From Streptomyces sp. AM 4-1-1 (lineage in GTDB: Bacteria; Actinomycetota; Actinomycetes; Streptomycetales; Streptomycetaceae), in the NCBI RefSeq assembly GCF_029167625.1, contig NZ_CP119145.1, forward strand, positions 1,302,001-1,366,000: a stretch of 64,000 nt of DNA, written 5' to 3'. A program made the translations under genes and the position numbers. Below the pieces are notes generated by a model, which saw only the letters and a program-made list of their open reading frames with translations, did no database searches and was not told the origin of the DNA. Numbering within the stretch: position 1 is the first letter of the stretch; every line of letters starts with the position of its first letter. Positions 51,712 to 61,827 of the stretch are shown piece after piece.

Positions 51712-54700
51712 TGGTCGCCGCCTCCATCATCTTCTCGGTGGTCTCCTGCTCGGAGAGACCGGCGAGCTCGGCGGCTTCCTTGGCGGCGAGCACTGCCTTG
51801 TAGGTGGACGGGATGATCTTGCTGAAGCGGGTCACCGCGGTGTCCCACTCGGCGAGGAGCTTGCCGGCGACGGTGGAGCCGGTCTCCTCCTGGTGGCGGC
51901 GCACGACATCGTGCAGCCACCGGGCGTCGGTGTCGGAGAGCGGTTCGACCGCGTCCTTGTTGCCGGAGTTGACGTGGGCGTGGTTCAGGTCCACGACGTA
52001 CGCGACTCCGCCCGACATGCCGGCCGCGAAGTTGCGTCCGGTCTCGCCGAGCACGACGGCCCGGCCGCCGGTCATGTACTCGCAGCCGTGGTCGCCCACG
52101 CCCTCCGAGACGACCGTGGCGCCGGAGTTGCGGACGCAGAACCGCTCTCCGGTCCGCCCGCGGAGGTACACCTCGCCGCCGGTCGCGCCGTACGCGATGG
52201 TGTTGCCCGCGATGGTGGAGTACTCGGCGAGGTGGTCGGCGCCCCGGTCGGGGCGGACGACGATCCGGCCACCGGAGAGGCCCTTGCCGACGTAGTCGTT
52301 GGCGTCGCCCTCCAGGCGGAGCGTGACCCCGCGCGGTACGAACGCTCCGAAGGACTGGCCGGCGGAGCCGGTGAAGGTGATGTCGATGGTGTCCTCGGGC
52401 AGGCCCGCACCGCCGAACCTCTTGGTCACCTCGTGGCCGAGCATGGTGCCGACGGTCCGGTTGATGTTACGGATCGCGATCTGGGCCCGGACCGGCTGGG
52501 CGGCTTCGGGGCTCTCCGCGTTCAGGGCGTCGGCGGCGAGCTTGATCAGCTCGTTGTCGAGCGCCTTGGCCAGTCCGTGGTCCTGCTCGGTCAGCTGGTG
52601 GCGGACGGCTCCCTCGGGCAGGTCCGGCACGTGGAAGAGGGGCTTGAGGTCGAGGCCCTGGGCCTTCCAGTGCGTGACGGCCCGGTCGGTGTCGAGGAGT
52701 TCGGCGTGGCCGACGGCCTCCTCGATCGTGCGGAAGCCCAGCTCGGCGAGGAGTTCGCGGACCTCCTGGGCGATGAACTCGAAGAAGTTGACGATGTACT
52801 CGGCCTTGCCGGAGAACCGTTCGCGCAGCACGGGGTTCTGGGTGGCGATGCCGACCGGGCAGGTGTCGAGGTGGCAGACGCGCATCATGACGCAGCCGGA
52901 GACGACGAGCGGCGCGGTGGCGAAGCCGAACTCCTCGGCGCCGAGGAGCGCGGCGATGACGACGTCACGGCCGGTCTTGAGCTGGCCGTCGGTCTGCACG
53001 ACGATGCGGTCGCGCAGACCGTTGAGCAGCAGGGTCTGCTGGGTCTCGGCGAGCCCTAGCTCCCAGGGGCCGCCCGCGTGCTTGAGCGACGTCAGCGGTG
53101 AGGCGCCGGTCCCGCCGTCGTGTCCGGAGATGAGGACGACGTCCGCGTGTGCCTTGGAGACACCCGCGGCGACCGTGCCGACGCCGACCTCGGAGACCAG
53201 CTTCACATGGATGCGGGCCGCCGGGTTGGCGTTCTTGAGGTCGTGGATCAGCTGGGCCAGGTCCTCGATGGAGTAGATGTCGTGGTGCGGCGGCGGGGAG
53301 ATCAGGCCGACGCCCGGGGTGGAGTGCCGGGTCCTGGCGACCCACGGGTAGACCTTGTGGCCGGGCAGCTGGCCGCCCTCGCCGGGCTTGGCGCCCTGCG
53401 CCATCTTGATCTGGATGTCGTCGGCGTTGACCAGGTATTCGCTGGTGACGCCGAAGCGGCCGGAGGCGACCTGCTTGATGGCGGAGCGGCGGGCCGGGTC
53501 GTAGAGCCGGTCGGCGTCCTCGCCGCCCTCACCGGTGTTGGACTTGCCGCCCAGCTGGTTCATGGCGATGGCGAGGGTCTCGTGGGCCTCGCCGGAGATC
53601 GAGCCGTACGACATGGCGCCGGTGGAGAAGCGCTTGACGATGTCGGCGACGGACTCGACGTCGTCGAGGGGGACGGGTTCCCGGTCCGGCCTGAAGCCGA
53701 AGAGACCGCGGAGCGTCATCAGCCGCTCGGACTGCTCGTTCACCCGGCCGGTGTACTTCTTGAAGATGTCGTATCGGCGGTTGCGGGTGGCGTGCTGGAG
53801 GCGGAAGACGGTCTCCGGGTCGAACAGGTGCGGTTCGCCCTCGCGGCGCCACTGGTACTCGCCGCCGATCTCCAGCGCACGGTGCGAGGCGGCGATGCCG
53901 GAGGCGGGGTACGCCTTGGCGTGCCGGGCGGCGACCTCCGTGGCGACGACGTCGAGGCCGGCGCCGCCGATCTTCGTGGCGGTGCCGTTGAAGTACGTCG
54001 CGACGAAGTCCTCGTCGAGTCCGACGGCCTCGAAGACCTGGGCGCCGCGGTAGGAGGCGACGGTGGAGATGCCCATCTTGGACATCACCTTGAGCACGCC
54101 CTTGCCGAGGGCGTGGATCAGGTTCCGGATGGCCTGCTCGGTCTCGATGCCCTCGATGAACGTGCCGGCGCGGACCAGGTCCTCGACGGATTCCATCGCC
54201 AGGTACGGGTTGACGGCGGCGGCGCCGAAGCCGATCAGCAGCGCGACGTGGTGGACCTCGCGGACGTCACCGGCCTCGACCAGCAGTCCCACCTGGGTGC
54301 GCTGCTTGGTGCGGATGAGGTGGTGGTGGACGGCGGAGGTGAGCAGCAGCGACGGGATCGGGGCGTGTTCGGCGTCGGAGTGCCGGTCGGAGAGTACGAC
54401 GAGCCGGGCGCCGTCCTCCAGGGCGGTGTCGACCTCGGCGCAGATCTCGGCGATCCGGGCGGCGAGGGCTTCTCCGCCGCCGCCGACGCGGTAGAGGCCG
54501 GACAGGGTGGCGGCCTTCATGCCGGGCATGTCGCCGTCGGCGTTGATGTGGATGAGCTTGGCCAGCTCGTCGTTGTCGATCACCGGGAACGGCAGGGTGA
54601 CGCTGCGGCAGGACGCGGCGGTCGGTTCCAGGAGGTTGCCCTGTGGGCCGAGCGCGGAGCGCAGGGAGGTGACCAGTTCCTCGCGGATGGCGTCCAGCGG

Positions 54701-56278
54701 CGGGTTGGTGACCTGCGCGAAGAGCTGGGTGAAGTAGTCGAAGAGGAGGCGGGGGCGGTCGGAGAGGGCGGCGATCGGCGAGTCCGTGCCCATGGAGCCG
54801 AGCGGTTCGCCGCCCGTGCGGGCCATCGGTGCGAGGAGGACGCGGAGTTCTTCCTCGGTGTAGCCGAAGGTCTGCTGTCGCCGGGTCACGGAGGCGTGGG
54901 TGTGGACGATGTGCTCGCGCCCGGGGAGGTCCCCGAGTTCGATCACGCCGGTGTTCAGCCACTCCTCGTAGGGGTGCTCGGCGGCGAGGGCCGCCTTGAT
55001 CTCGTCGTCCTCGACGATGCGGTGCTCTGCGGTGTCGACGAGGAACATCCTGCCGGGCTGGAGGCGGCCCTTGCGGACGACCTTCGCCGGGTCGATGTCG
55101 AGGACGCCGACCTCGGAGGAGAGGACGACGAGTCCTTCGTCGGTGACCCAGTAGCGGCCGGGGCGCAGACCGTTGCGGTCGAGGACCGCGCCGACCTGGA
55201 CGCCGTCGGTGAAGGTCACGCAGGCGGGGCCGTCCCAGGGTTCCATCATCGCGGAGTGGTACTGGTAGAACGCGCGCCTGGCCGGGTCCATGGTGTTCCT
55301 GGACTCGGGGCTCTCCCACGCCTCGGGCACCATCATCAGCACCGAGTGGGGCAGTGACCTGCCGCCCAGGTGGAGCAGTTCCAGGACCTCGTCGAAGGAG
55401 GCCGAGTCGGAGGCGTCCGGGGTGCAGACCGGGAAGATGCGGTCCAGCGTCTCGCCGGTGAAGAGGCCGGACGCCAGCTGGGACTCGCGGGCCTTCATCC
55501 AGTTGCGGTTGCCCTTGACCGTGTTGATCTCGCCGTTGTGCGCGACGAAGCGGTAGGGGTGGGCGAGCGGCCAGCTCGGGAAGGTGTTGGTGGAGAAGCG
55601 GGAGTGGACCAGGGCGACCGCGGTGGCGAAGCGGCGGTCGGAGAGGTCGGGGAAGAACGGTTCGAGCTGCCCGGTGGTGAGCATCCCCTTGTAGACGATC
55701 GTGCGGGCGGAGAGCGACGGGAAGTAGACACCGGCCTCCCGCTCGGCGCGCTTGCGCAGTACGAACGCCTTGCGGTCCAGCTCGATGCCCGTCGCGGCGG
55801 CGTCGGCGTCCGCCACGAAGAGCTGCCGGAACTCGGGCATGGTGGCGCGGGCGCCCTTGCCGAGCAGGTCGGGGGCGACCGGGACCGGGCGCCAGCCGAG
55901 GACCTTCAGGCCCTCCTCGGCGGCGGTCTCCTCGATGGCCCGGACGGCTTCGTCCGAGTCCGTCGCGGGCAGGAACGCGGTGCCGACGGCGTAGGCACCG
56001 GCTTCCGGAAGGTCGAAGCCGGCCTCGTCGCGGAGGAAGGCGTCCGGCACCTGGAGCAGGATTCCGGCGCCGTCGCCGGAGTCGACCTCGGCTCCGGTGG
56101 CACCGCGGTGTTCGAGATTGCGCAGTACGGTCAGCGCCTGCTGCACCAGCTCATGGCTGGCCACACCGGTCAGGGTGGCCACGAACCCGACGCCACAGGC
56201 GTCGTGCTCGTTACGGGGGTCGTACATCCCCTGCTGGGCGGGGCGACCGTCCATGGGCGACCAGGCGTGGGAACGCAT
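51704..56278 (-). CDS. gltB: Glutamate synthase, large (alpha) subunit
   Basis: A 1524-residue enzyme. Cys28 in [11 protein letters not shown] is the catalytic nucleophile of the glutamine amidotransferase domain after removal of a short propeptide. Domains follow in order: amidotransferase, central, FMN-binding synthase ([46 protein letters not shown], then the 3Fe-4S Cys set [19 protein letters not shown]) and the GXGXG beta-helix ([20 protein letters not shown]). It assimilates ammonia with glutamine synthetase. GGGAG precedes the ATG by five bases. Expression is probably nitrogen-controlled; a GlnR-like site lies upstream. Confidence 0.97.
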   Translation of the reverse strand: MRSHAWSPMDGRPAQQGMYDPRNEHDACGVGFVATLTGVASHELVQQALTVLRNLEHRGATGAEVDSGDGAGILLQVPDAFLRDEAGFDLPEAGAYAVGTAFLPATDSDEAVRAIEETAAEEGLKVLGWRPVPVAPDLLGKGARATMPEFRQLFVADADAAATGIELDRKAFVLRKRAEREAGVYFPSLSARTIVYKGMLTTGQLEPFFPDLSDRRFATAVALVHSRFSTNTFPSWPLAHPYRFVAHNGEINTVKGNRNWMKARESQLASGLFTGETLDRIFPVCTPDASDSASFDEVLELLHLGGRSLPHSVLMMVPEAWESPESRNTMDPARRAFYQYHSAMMEPWDGPACVTFTDGVQVGAVLDRNGLRPGRYWVTDEGLVVLSSEVGVLDIDPAKVVRKGRLQPGRMFLVDTAEHRIVEDDEIKAALAAEHPYEEWLNTGVIELGDLPGREHIVHTHASVTRRQQTFGYTEEELRVLLAPMARTGGEPLGSMGTDSPIAALSDRPRLLFDYFTQLFAQVTNPPLDAIREELVTSLRSALGPQGNLLEPTAASCRSVTLPFPVIDNDELAKLIHINADGDMPGMKAATLSGLYRVGGGGEALAARIAEICAEVDTALEDGARLVVLSDRHSDAEHAPIPSLLLTSAVHHHLIRTKQRTQVGLLVEAGDVREVHHVALLIGFGAAAVNPYLAMESVEDLVRAGTFIEGIETEQAIRNLIHALGKGVLKVMSKMGISTVASYRGAQVFEAVGLDEDFVATYFNGTATKIGGAGLDVVATEVAARHAKAYPASGIAASHRALEIGGEYQWRREGEPHLFDPETVFRLQHATRNRRYDIFKKYTGRVNEQSERLMTLRGLFGFRPDREPVPLDDVESVADIVKRFSTGAMSYGSISGEAHETLAIAMNQLGGKSNTGEGGEDADRLYDPARRSAIKQVASGRFGVTSEYLVNADDIQIKMAQGAKPGEGGQLPGHKVYPWVARTRHSTPGVGLISPPPHHDIYSIEDLAQLIHDLKNANPAARIHVKLVSEVGVGTVAAGVSKAHADVVLISGHDGGTGASPLTSLKHAGGPWELGLAETQQTLLLNGLRDRIVVQTDGQLKTGRDVVIAALLGAEEFGFATAPLVVSGCVMMRVCHLDTCPVGIATQNPVLRERFSGKAEYIVNFFEFIAQEVRELLAELGFRTIEEAVGHAELLDTDRAVTHWKAQGLDLKPLFHVPDLPEGAVRHQLTEQDHGLAKALDNELIKLAADALNAESPEAAQPVRAQIAIRNINRTVGTMLGHEVTKRFGGAGLPEDTIDITFTGSAGQSFGAFVPRGVTLRLEGDANDYVGKGLSGGRIVVRPDRGADHLAEYSTIAGNTIAYGATGGEVYLRGRTGERFCVRNSGATVVSEGVGDHGCEYMTGGRAVVLGETGRNFAAGMSGGVAYVVDLNHAHVNSGNKDAVEPLSDTDARWLHDVVRRHQEETGSTVAGKLLAEWDTAVTRFSKIIPSTYKAVLAAKEAAELAGLSEQETTEKMMEAATNG

Positions 56279-56341
56279 GGGCTCTCCCGTCGTCGTCGTG
56301 GCATGTGCTGTGCCGAGGGACGACGTTGGCCCTCTGCTGAA

Positions 56342-56357
56342 AGTTCGTGCAGGTTAC
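56342..56357 (-). promoter_or_regulatory. Possible GlnR half-site pair upstream of gltB
   Basis: On the minus strand GTAAC, six bases, GAACT reads as the GlnR a-site/b-site pattern gTnAc-n6-GaAAc with one b-site mismatch. A GAAAC further upstream is spaced ten rather than six bases. Position (64-79 bases before the ATG) and target fit nitrogen control of gltBD. The match is weak. Confidence 0.3.
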
Positions 56358-56570
56358 ATGATGGAACGTTTCTCAAAAAGGCCGATAATTCGTTCCAAAA
56401 TGCGGACACCACAGTGGTGGTGAGACTGTGTCCGGGGGGTCGGGCCAACCGTCGTCCGAAGGACGTGAGGTGGTTGCCCGGGAGGGTGGTACAGCAGAGC
56501 GAGCGTCGTTGCCCGCGGTGTTTACGGGTCATTCCCAGTCACGGCGAGAACGAAACCGTTGAGGGATGAC

Positions 56571-56736
56571 TAGTGCCGTGACCGGCAATGTTTGCCCGTC
56601 AAGGAGCGTCGTCCGGTGCGTGCGATCGCAAGGCGGCCGGAAGTCCTTGTAGCAGAGCTACCAGGGCTTTTGGCCAACGCGGCGAGCGTGCGTGCTGGGC
56701 GGCGCGACAGGACAAAGCTTGCCGGGAGGGGCACTA
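56571..56736. repeat. 166-bp repeat element B, copy 2
   Basis: Shares GAGCGTCGTCCGGTGCGTGC plus following bases, and GGCCAACGCGGCGAGCGTGC plus following bases, with the element at 11194-11393. Its ends TAGTGCC / GGCACTA are complementary, but inner parts of the terminal repeats have diverged (TGACCGGCA vs TGCCGGGAGG). The middle is shorter than in copy 1 by about 35 bases. It sits between gltB and the VIT1-family gene. Outside the element, 56279-56570 is the gltB upstream region and 56737-56859 has no visible gene. Confidence 0.85.
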
Positions 56737-56859
56737 CTTATGCAAGGCCCTGCATGGCGCTCCAGTTTACGCCGTCCGGGGGCCTCCCGCACAGTCACGG
56801 GGAGCAAGACGTACGTCACACGGACGGCCTTCGGCGGTGTGTGCGGTGACCGTCCCCGC

Positions 56860-57594
56860 TCAGCCTCCGACCGCCACGCCGAACAGCGTACCGAGACCGT
56901 AGGTGATCGCCGCCGCCGCGCCGCCGAGCACCAGTTGCCGGAGCCCGCTGAACCACCAGGAGCGGGCCGTCACCCGGGCGACGACCGCGCCGCAGCCGAA
57001 GAGCCCGAACAGCGCGAGCAGCAGCGCGGGCCACATCGCGGTCGCGCCGAGCAGATACGGGAGTACGGGCAGCAGGGCACCGAGCGCGAAGGCGCCGAAG
57101 GACGATCCCGCGGCGACCAGCGGCGAGGGAAGGTCGCCGGGATCGATCCCCAGCTCCTCACGGGCGTGTATCTCCAGGGCCTGCTCGGGGTCCCTCGACA
57201 GCTGTCCGGCGACCGCGCGGGCCAGCTCCGGCTCGACGCCGCGGGACACGTAGAGCGCCGCCAGTTCCTCCATCTCGTCCATCGGGTGCTTGCGCAACTC
57301 GCCCCGTTCGACGTCCAGTTCGGCCTCGACCAGCTCGCGCTGCGAGGCGACCGAGGTGTACTCGCCCGCGGCCATGGAGAAGGCCCCCGCGGCCAGCCCG
57401 GCGAGTCCGGTGATGACGATGGTCCGATGGGACACCGCCCCGCCCGCCACACCCGTCATCAGGGCCAGGTTGGAGACGAGCCCGTCCATGGCGCCGAACA
57501 CGGCGGGGCGCAGCCAGCCGCCGTTCACATCGCGGTGGGTGTGGTTGTCGCGGTGCGCCTGGTGCGGCGCGGCGTCGGTCTCGATGATGGCCAT
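56860..57594 (-). CDS. VIT1/CCC1-family Fe2+/Mn2+ transporter
   Basis: A 244-residue membrane protein with the family's paired TM hairpins: RPAVFGAMDGLVSNLALMTGVAGG, the coupled helix GLAAGAFSMAAGEYTSVASQRELVEAE (EYTS.ASQ is diagnostic), a cytoplasmic metal-binding helical hairpin with DEMEELAALYVSRG, and three C-terminal helices (SSFGAFALGALLPVLPYLLG). It would export or store Fe/Mn from the cytoplasm. The ATG has GGGGAG six bases upstream. It starts 241 bases from the divergent ribokinase-like gene. Confidence 0.92.
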   Translation of the reverse strand: MAIIETDAAPHQAHRDNHTHRDVNGGWLRPAVFGAMDGLVSNLALMTGVAGGAVSHRTIVITGLAGLAAGAFSMAAGEYTSVASQRELVEAELDVERGELRKHPMDEMEELAALYVSRGVEPELARAVAGQLSRDPEQALEIHAREELGIDPGDLPSPLVAAGSSFGAFALGALLPVLPYLLGATAMWPALLLALFGLFGCGAVVARVTARSWWFSGLRQLVLGGAAAAITYGLGTLFGVAVGG

Positions 57595-57835
57595 GGCTCT
57601 CCCCTTCTCCAGGGGCGGGTTCCATGCGGTCCGCCCCCGCTCAACACCGAGAACGTACGCAGGAAAAAGGGCTCCCGCCAGCAAGGAAGGCCGTACTTAC
57701 CGCGCCCCGACGGGCGTGGCGGGTGCGGGTGCGGGTGCGGGTGCGGGTGGAAGGGGAACATGGGCACAGGGACCGGCCGGATTCCCGGGCCGCCCGCCGC
57801 GGCCTCGCCCGCATCCACCAGGAGGCACTTCGCCC

Positions 57836-58720
57836 ATGACCGGCATCGTGGTGCTCGGCAGCACCAACATGGATCTCGTCGCCTACGCGGCCCGCGCCCC
57901 GGAGCGTGGGGAGACCGTCACCGGACGGGAGTTCCGCACCGTCCCCGGGGGCAAGGGCGCCAATCAGGCGGTGGCCGCCGCCCGTGCGGGTGGCCGCGTG
58001 CTGATGATCGGAGCGGTCGGCGACGATGTGTACGGGCCCCGGCTGAGGGCCGCCCTGGAGGACGCCGACGTGGACACCGGGCTGCTGCGCACCGCCGAGG
58101 GTCCCAGCGGCACCGCGCACATCGTCGTCGACGACGGGGGCGGCAACGCCATCGTGGTGGTCCCCGGCGCCAACGGCACCGTCACCGCGCTCGGCCCCCG
58201 GGAGGTCGCCGCCGTCGCCGCCGCCGATCTGCTGCTGCTCCAGTTGGAGCTGCCGCTGCCTGCGGTGCTGGCCGGTGCGCGGGCCGGCCGCGCCCACGGG
58301 GTACGGACGATCCTCACCCCTTCCCCCGTGCAGCCGCTGCCGCCCGAGCTGCTCGCCGACATCGACCTGCTGGTCCCCAACGAGCACGAGGCGGCGGCGC
58401 TCTCCGGCTTCCCCGAGCCGCACGCGGCGGCGGAGGTACTGCTCCACCGGGTGCCGGAGGTCGTCGTCACACTCGGTGCGCGGGGATGTCTGTACGCGGC
58501 CCGGGACGCCGAACCCGTCCTCTTCCCGGCCCCCGAGGTCACCGCCGTCGACACGACCGGCGCCGGGGACACCTTCGTCGGCGCGCTCGCCGTGGCGCTC
58601 GGTGAGGGCCGCCCGGTGCCGGAGGCGGTGGCCTGGGCTTCGTCGGCCGCCGCGCTCTGCGTGCAGCGGCCGGGGGCGTCGACGTCCATGCCGTACCGCA
58701 CCGAGTTCGACGCCTCCTGA
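57836..58720 (+). CDS. rbsK: Ribokinase-like PfkB-family sugar kinase
   Basis: A 294-residue PfkB kinase: LGSTNMDLVAYAARAPERGET, signature 1 region VPGGKGANQAVAAARAGG, LLVPNEHEAAALSG, and signature 2 DTTGAGDTFVGALAVAL with the catalytic Asp. GSTNMDLV and PGGKGANQA match ribokinases, which make ribose-5-phosphate. No ribose transporter is adjacent. The ATG follows GGAGG by ten bases. A run of five GGGTGC hexamers lies upstream at about 57718-57747. Confidence 0.88.
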   Translation: MTGIVVLGSTNMDLVAYAARAPERGETVTGREFRTVPGGKGANQAVAAARAGGRVLMIGAVGDDVYGPRLRAALEDADVDTGLLRTAEGPSGTAHIVVDDGGGNAIVVVPGANGTVTALGPREVAAVAAADLLLLQLELPLPAVLAGARAGRAHGVRTILTPSPVQPLPPELLADIDLLVPNEHEAAALSGFPEPHAAAEVLLHRVPEVVVTLGARGCLYAARDAEPVLFPAPEVTAVDTTGAGDTFVGALAVALGEGRPVPEAVAWASSAAALCVQRPGASTSMPYRTEFDAS

Positions 58721-58799
58721 CCCCGGCCCCGGGCCCCCGGCCGGGTCGGTCGCCCGGTCCCCCGGTCCCCCGGTCGCTCGGTCGCTCGGGAAAGCGGAA

Positions 58800-58833
58800 G
58801 GGGCCGCCGGACCGTCTCCGGTCCGGCGGCCCC
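58800..58833. terminator. Hairpin between ribokinase gene and lgt
   Basis: GGGGCCGCCGGACC (58800-58813) pairs perfectly with GGTCCGGCGGCCCC (58820-58833) around GTCTCC. It is a bidirectional terminator for convergent genes. Confidence 0.85.
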
Positions 58834-58850
58834 TCGGCGGGTGGGTGCGG

Positions 58851-59948
58851 TCAGCTCTTGCCGGCCGGCTCCGCCGGGCCGTTCGTGCCGTCCGACGCGC
58901 TCTGCGGAGCGCTGTCGCCACCGACGCGGTCGTCGGCTGCGACCGCCGCCGACGTGGTGTCCTCACCGGGGCCGCTCTTCGTGCCGGAGTCCTCGGATTC
59001 CCCGGCGACGCCGGTCCTGACGTCCGCGTCGGTCTTGGCCTCCGCGTCGGTCTTGGCCTCCGCGCCGGCCTTCGCGTCCGGGGTGTCCGCCGGCGTCGCC
59101 CCGGTCTCCGTCGTCCGTGCCGTCTTCGCCCCGTCCGCCTCCGGCTCCACGATCTCCTCGCGCCCCGGACGCACCTTCGACGAGACGACGATGTACGTCA
59201 CGGCGAGCAGGAAGACGATGATCGCGGTCCACACGTTGAGCCGCAGGCCCAGCACGTGGTGGGCCTCGTCGACGCGCATGTACTCGATCCAGGCACGGCC
59301 CGTGCAGTACGCGGCGACGTACAGCGCGAACGCCCTGCCGTGTCCGAGCTTGAAGCGGCGGTCCGCCCAGATGACGAGGAGGGCGACGCCGACGCACCAC
59401 AGCGACTCGTAGAGGAAGGTCGGGTGGTACGTGCCGGCGATCCGGTTCGGGCCGTCGCTGATCTTCAGCGCCCACGGCAGGTCGGTCGGCCTGCCGTACA
59501 GCTCCTGGTTGAACCAGTTGCCCCAGCGGCCGATGGCCTGGGCGAAGGCGATACCGGGTGCGAGCGCGTCGGCCCAGGCGGGCAGCGGGATGCCCCGGCG
59601 GCGGCAGCCGATCCAGGCGCCGACCGCGCCGAGCGCGATCGCGCCCCAGATGCCGAGGCCGCCCTGCCAGATCTTGAAGGCGTCGACCCAGTCCTCACCG
59701 TCGCTGAAGTACAGCTGGTAGTCGGTGATGACGTGGTAGAGCCGGCCGCCGACGAGTCCGAAGGGCACGGCCCAGACGGCGATGTCGGCGACGGTGCCGG
59801 CTCTGCCGCCGCGGGCGATCCAGCGCTTGTTGCCGAACCAGACGGCGACGAAGACACCGATGATGATGCAGAACGCGTAGCCGCGCAGGGGGATCGGGCC
59901 GAGATCGATCACACCGGTCGACGGGCTGGGAATGAAGGCAAGGTCCAT
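58851..59948 (-). CDS. lgt: Prolipoprotein diacylglyceryl transferase
   Basis: A 365-residue membrane enzyme that attaches diacylglycerol to the lipobox Cys of prolipoproteins such as LivK and the lipoprotein at 7835. Seven TM helices are seen. The Lgt signature is GRWGNWFNQELYGRPTDLPWAL, with GGRLYHVITDYQ earlier and HPTFLYESLW (catalytic His region) later. About 90 C-terminal residues are acidic, Ala/Thr-rich and disordered (AEAKTDAEAKTDADV repeats), as in other actinobacterial Lgt. The start is ATG 59948, with no clear ribosome-binding site. Confidence 0.95.
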   Translation of the reverse strand: MDLAFIPSPSTGVIDLGPIPLRGYAFCIIIGVFVAVWFGNKRWIARGGRAGTVADIAVWAVPFGLVGGRLYHVITDYQLYFSDGEDWVDAFKIWQGGLGIWGAIALGAVGAWIGCRRRGIPLPAWADALAPGIAFAQAIGRWGNWFNQELYGRPTDLPWALKISDGPNRIAGTYHPTFLYESLWCVGVALLVIWADRRFKLGHGRAFALYVAAYCTGRAWIEYMRVDEAHHVLGLRLNVWTAIIVFLLAVTYIVVSSKVRPGREEIVEPEADGAKTARTTETGATPADTPDAKAGAEAKTDAEAKTDADVRTGVAGESEDSGTKSGPGEDTTSAAVAADDRVGGDSAPQSASDGTNGPAEPAGKS

Positions 59949-60073
59949 GGCAGGGTCGACGCTACCGTGCCGGGCGGGACGTACGGCAACCCACCCGGCA
60001 ACGTCTGGGTAACGAGCCGGGCCCCGCGCGCCGGGAAAGAGAGGCGCCAGGGGCCCGAACGGGGGACGGCAGG

Positions 60074-60898
60074 TCAGGAGCCGGTCGGGGAGGGTGACAC
60101 CGCGGCGGGCTTCTTGCCCTTGTTGGCCTCGGCGACCCACTTCTTCAGATTCGCCACGGAGATCGCCTCGTCACCCTTCTTCGGGAAGATCGGCGTGCCG
60201 TTGAGCAGCGCGGTCGGAGTGCCCTGGAATCCGCCGTCCCGGAACGCGGTGTTGGACTTCTGGACCCAGCTGTCGTGCTTGCCGTCCTCCACACAACTGC
60301 GGAAGCCGGGCGTGTCGAGACCCTTGACCTGGCCCGCCAGATCGATCAGCCGGCTGTTCCTGCCGAAGGCGTCGTCGGTCTCCCCCGGCTGGTTGCGGTA
60401 GAGCACGTCGTGGTAGGCCGGGAACTTCCCCGCGTCCTGGGCGCAGGCCGCCGCGTTGGCCGCGCGCAGCGAACCGCTGCCGCCGAGATTGCCGTCGATG
60501 ATGGTGGCGAGGTGGTACTCGACCTTGATCCGGCCGGTGTTCTCCAGCTGGTGGATCGTGTCCCGGAACGCGTTCTCGAACTGGGCGCAGACCGGGCAGC
60601 GGAAGTCCTCCCAGATCGTGAGCGTGGACGGGGCGGCGTCCGCTCCCACCTGGATGGCGAGTCCGTCCTTGCCGGTGGCGCCCGAGGGCACCACGGCGGG
60701 TCCCGCCTCGCTGTCCTGGTCGTTCTTGCCCGCGTTGGCGGCGATCAGGCCGACCACGGCGGCCAGTGCCAGCACTCCGACCACGGCGGAGGCGACGATC
60801 AGCGTGCGCCGTCGGCGCTCCCGCGCCTTCTCCCGCTCACGCTGCTGGACGAGCCGGTCGCGCGCGGCTCTTCTTCCCTCACGGTTCTTCTCGCTCAC
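60074..60898 (-). CDS. Membrane-anchored DsbA-like thioredoxin-fold protein
   Basis: A 274-residue protein: basic N terminus (VSEKNREGRRAARDRL), one membrane helix (RTLIVASAVVGVLALAAVVGLIAANA), then an extracellular thioredoxin fold with active site FRCPVCAQF (CxxC), cis-Pro region GFQGTPTALLNGTPI, and two further Cys. It fits actinobacterial DsbA/MdbA-like thiol oxidoreductases that introduce or repair disulfides in secreted proteins. I chose GTG 60898; an in-frame GTG at 60952 lengthens it by 18 unrelated residues. It lies between trpA (75 bp) and lgt (125 bp), all on the minus strand. Confidence 0.9.
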   Translation of the reverse strand: MSEKNREGRRAARDRLVQQREREKARERRRRTLIVASAVVGVLALAAVVGLIAANAGKNDQDSEAGPAVVPSGATGKDGLAIQVGADAAPSTLTIWEDFRCPVCAQFENAFRDTIHQLENTGRIKVEYHLATIIDGNLGGSGSLRAANAAACAQDAGKFPAYHDVLYRNQPGETDDAFGRNSRLIDLAGQVKGLDTPGFRSCVEDGKHDSWVQKSNTAFRDGGFQGTPTALLNGTPIFPKKGDEAISVANLKKWVAEANKGKKPAAVSPSPTGS

Positions 60899-60972
60899 AC
60901 CCGCAGCAACGAACCGGGGAGGCACCAGCGTGCCTCCCCGGTCCCAGACCACCCGTACGGGTTACGTCCGTC

Positions 60973-61827
60973 TCAGCGCTTTCGAACACCTTCGGCCAGT
61001 TCGGCCGCCAACGCGCGGACGTCGGCGAGGCCGGTCCGCTCGTCGGGGGCGGCGAGCATCCGCTTGACGAACGCGGAACCGACGATCACCCCGTCGGCGA
61101 ACGCGGCGACCTCGGCCGCCTGCTTCGCGTCGGAGACGCCGAGGCCGACGCAGACCGGCAGCCCGGTGGTGGCGCGGGTGCGCCGCACCAGGTCGTGCGC
61201 CTGCTCGCCGACGGACTCACGGGTGCCGGTGACGCCCATCAGCGAGGCGGCGTAGACGAATCCGGAGCCGGCCGCGGTGATGGTGGCGAGGCGCTCGTCC
61301 TTGCTGCTCGGCGCGACGACGAAGACGGTGGCGAGACCGTGCTTGTCGGCGTGCTCGCGCCACAGCGCGGACTCCTGGACCGGCAGGTCGGGCAGGATGC
61401 ACCCGGCGCCGCCCGCCGCGGCGAGTTCGGCGGTGAACCGCTCGACGCCGTACCGGTCGATGGGGTTCCAGTACGTCATCACGAGGATGGGCGCGCCGGT
61501 CGCCTCGTACGCCTCGCGGACCGTGCGCATCACGTCGGCGATCTTGACGCCGCCGCGCAGCGCGATGTCGTCGGCGGTCTGGATGACCGGACCGTCGAGC
61601 ACCGGGTCGCTGTGCGGGAGGCCCACCTCGACGATGTCGGCGCCGCCGGCCAGTACGGCCTTGACGGCCTCGATGCCTCCGTCGACCGTCGGGAAACCGG
61701 CGGGCAGGTAGGCGATGAGCGCGGCCCGGTCCTCGGACCTCGTCTTCGCCAGCGTGGCGCCGAGCAGTGCTGTGTTCCCGGTGTGCTCGGTGTGCGTGGC
61801 TCTCGCGGTGGTGTCGGGCCCGGTCAC
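60973..61827 (-). CDS. trpA: Tryptophan synthase alpha subunit
   Basis: A 284-residue TIM barrel that cleaves indole-3-glycerol phosphate to indole and glyceraldehyde-3-phosphate. Catalytic Glu in [15 protein letters not shown] and catalytic Asp in the same segment (DPVLDG) are present; also [13 protein letters not shown] and [14 protein letters not shown]. It has about 15 extra N-terminal residues compared with E. coli. The GTG start overlaps the trpB stop as GTGA, so the two are coupled and form the alpha2beta2 enzyme. Confidence 0.97.
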   Translation of the reverse strand: MTGPDTTARATHTEHTGNTALLGATLAKTRSEDRAALIAYLPAGFPTVDGGIEAVKAVLAGGADIVEVGLPHSDPVLDGPVIQTADDIALRGGVKIADVMRTVREAYEATGAPILVMTYWNPIDRYGVERFTAELAAAGGAGCILPDLPVQESALWREHADKHGLATVFVVAPSSKDERLATITAAGSGFVYAASLMGVTGTRESVGEQAHDLVRRTRATTGLPVCVGLGVSDAKQAAEVAAFADGVIVGSAFVKRMLAAPDERTGLADVRALAAELAEGVRKR

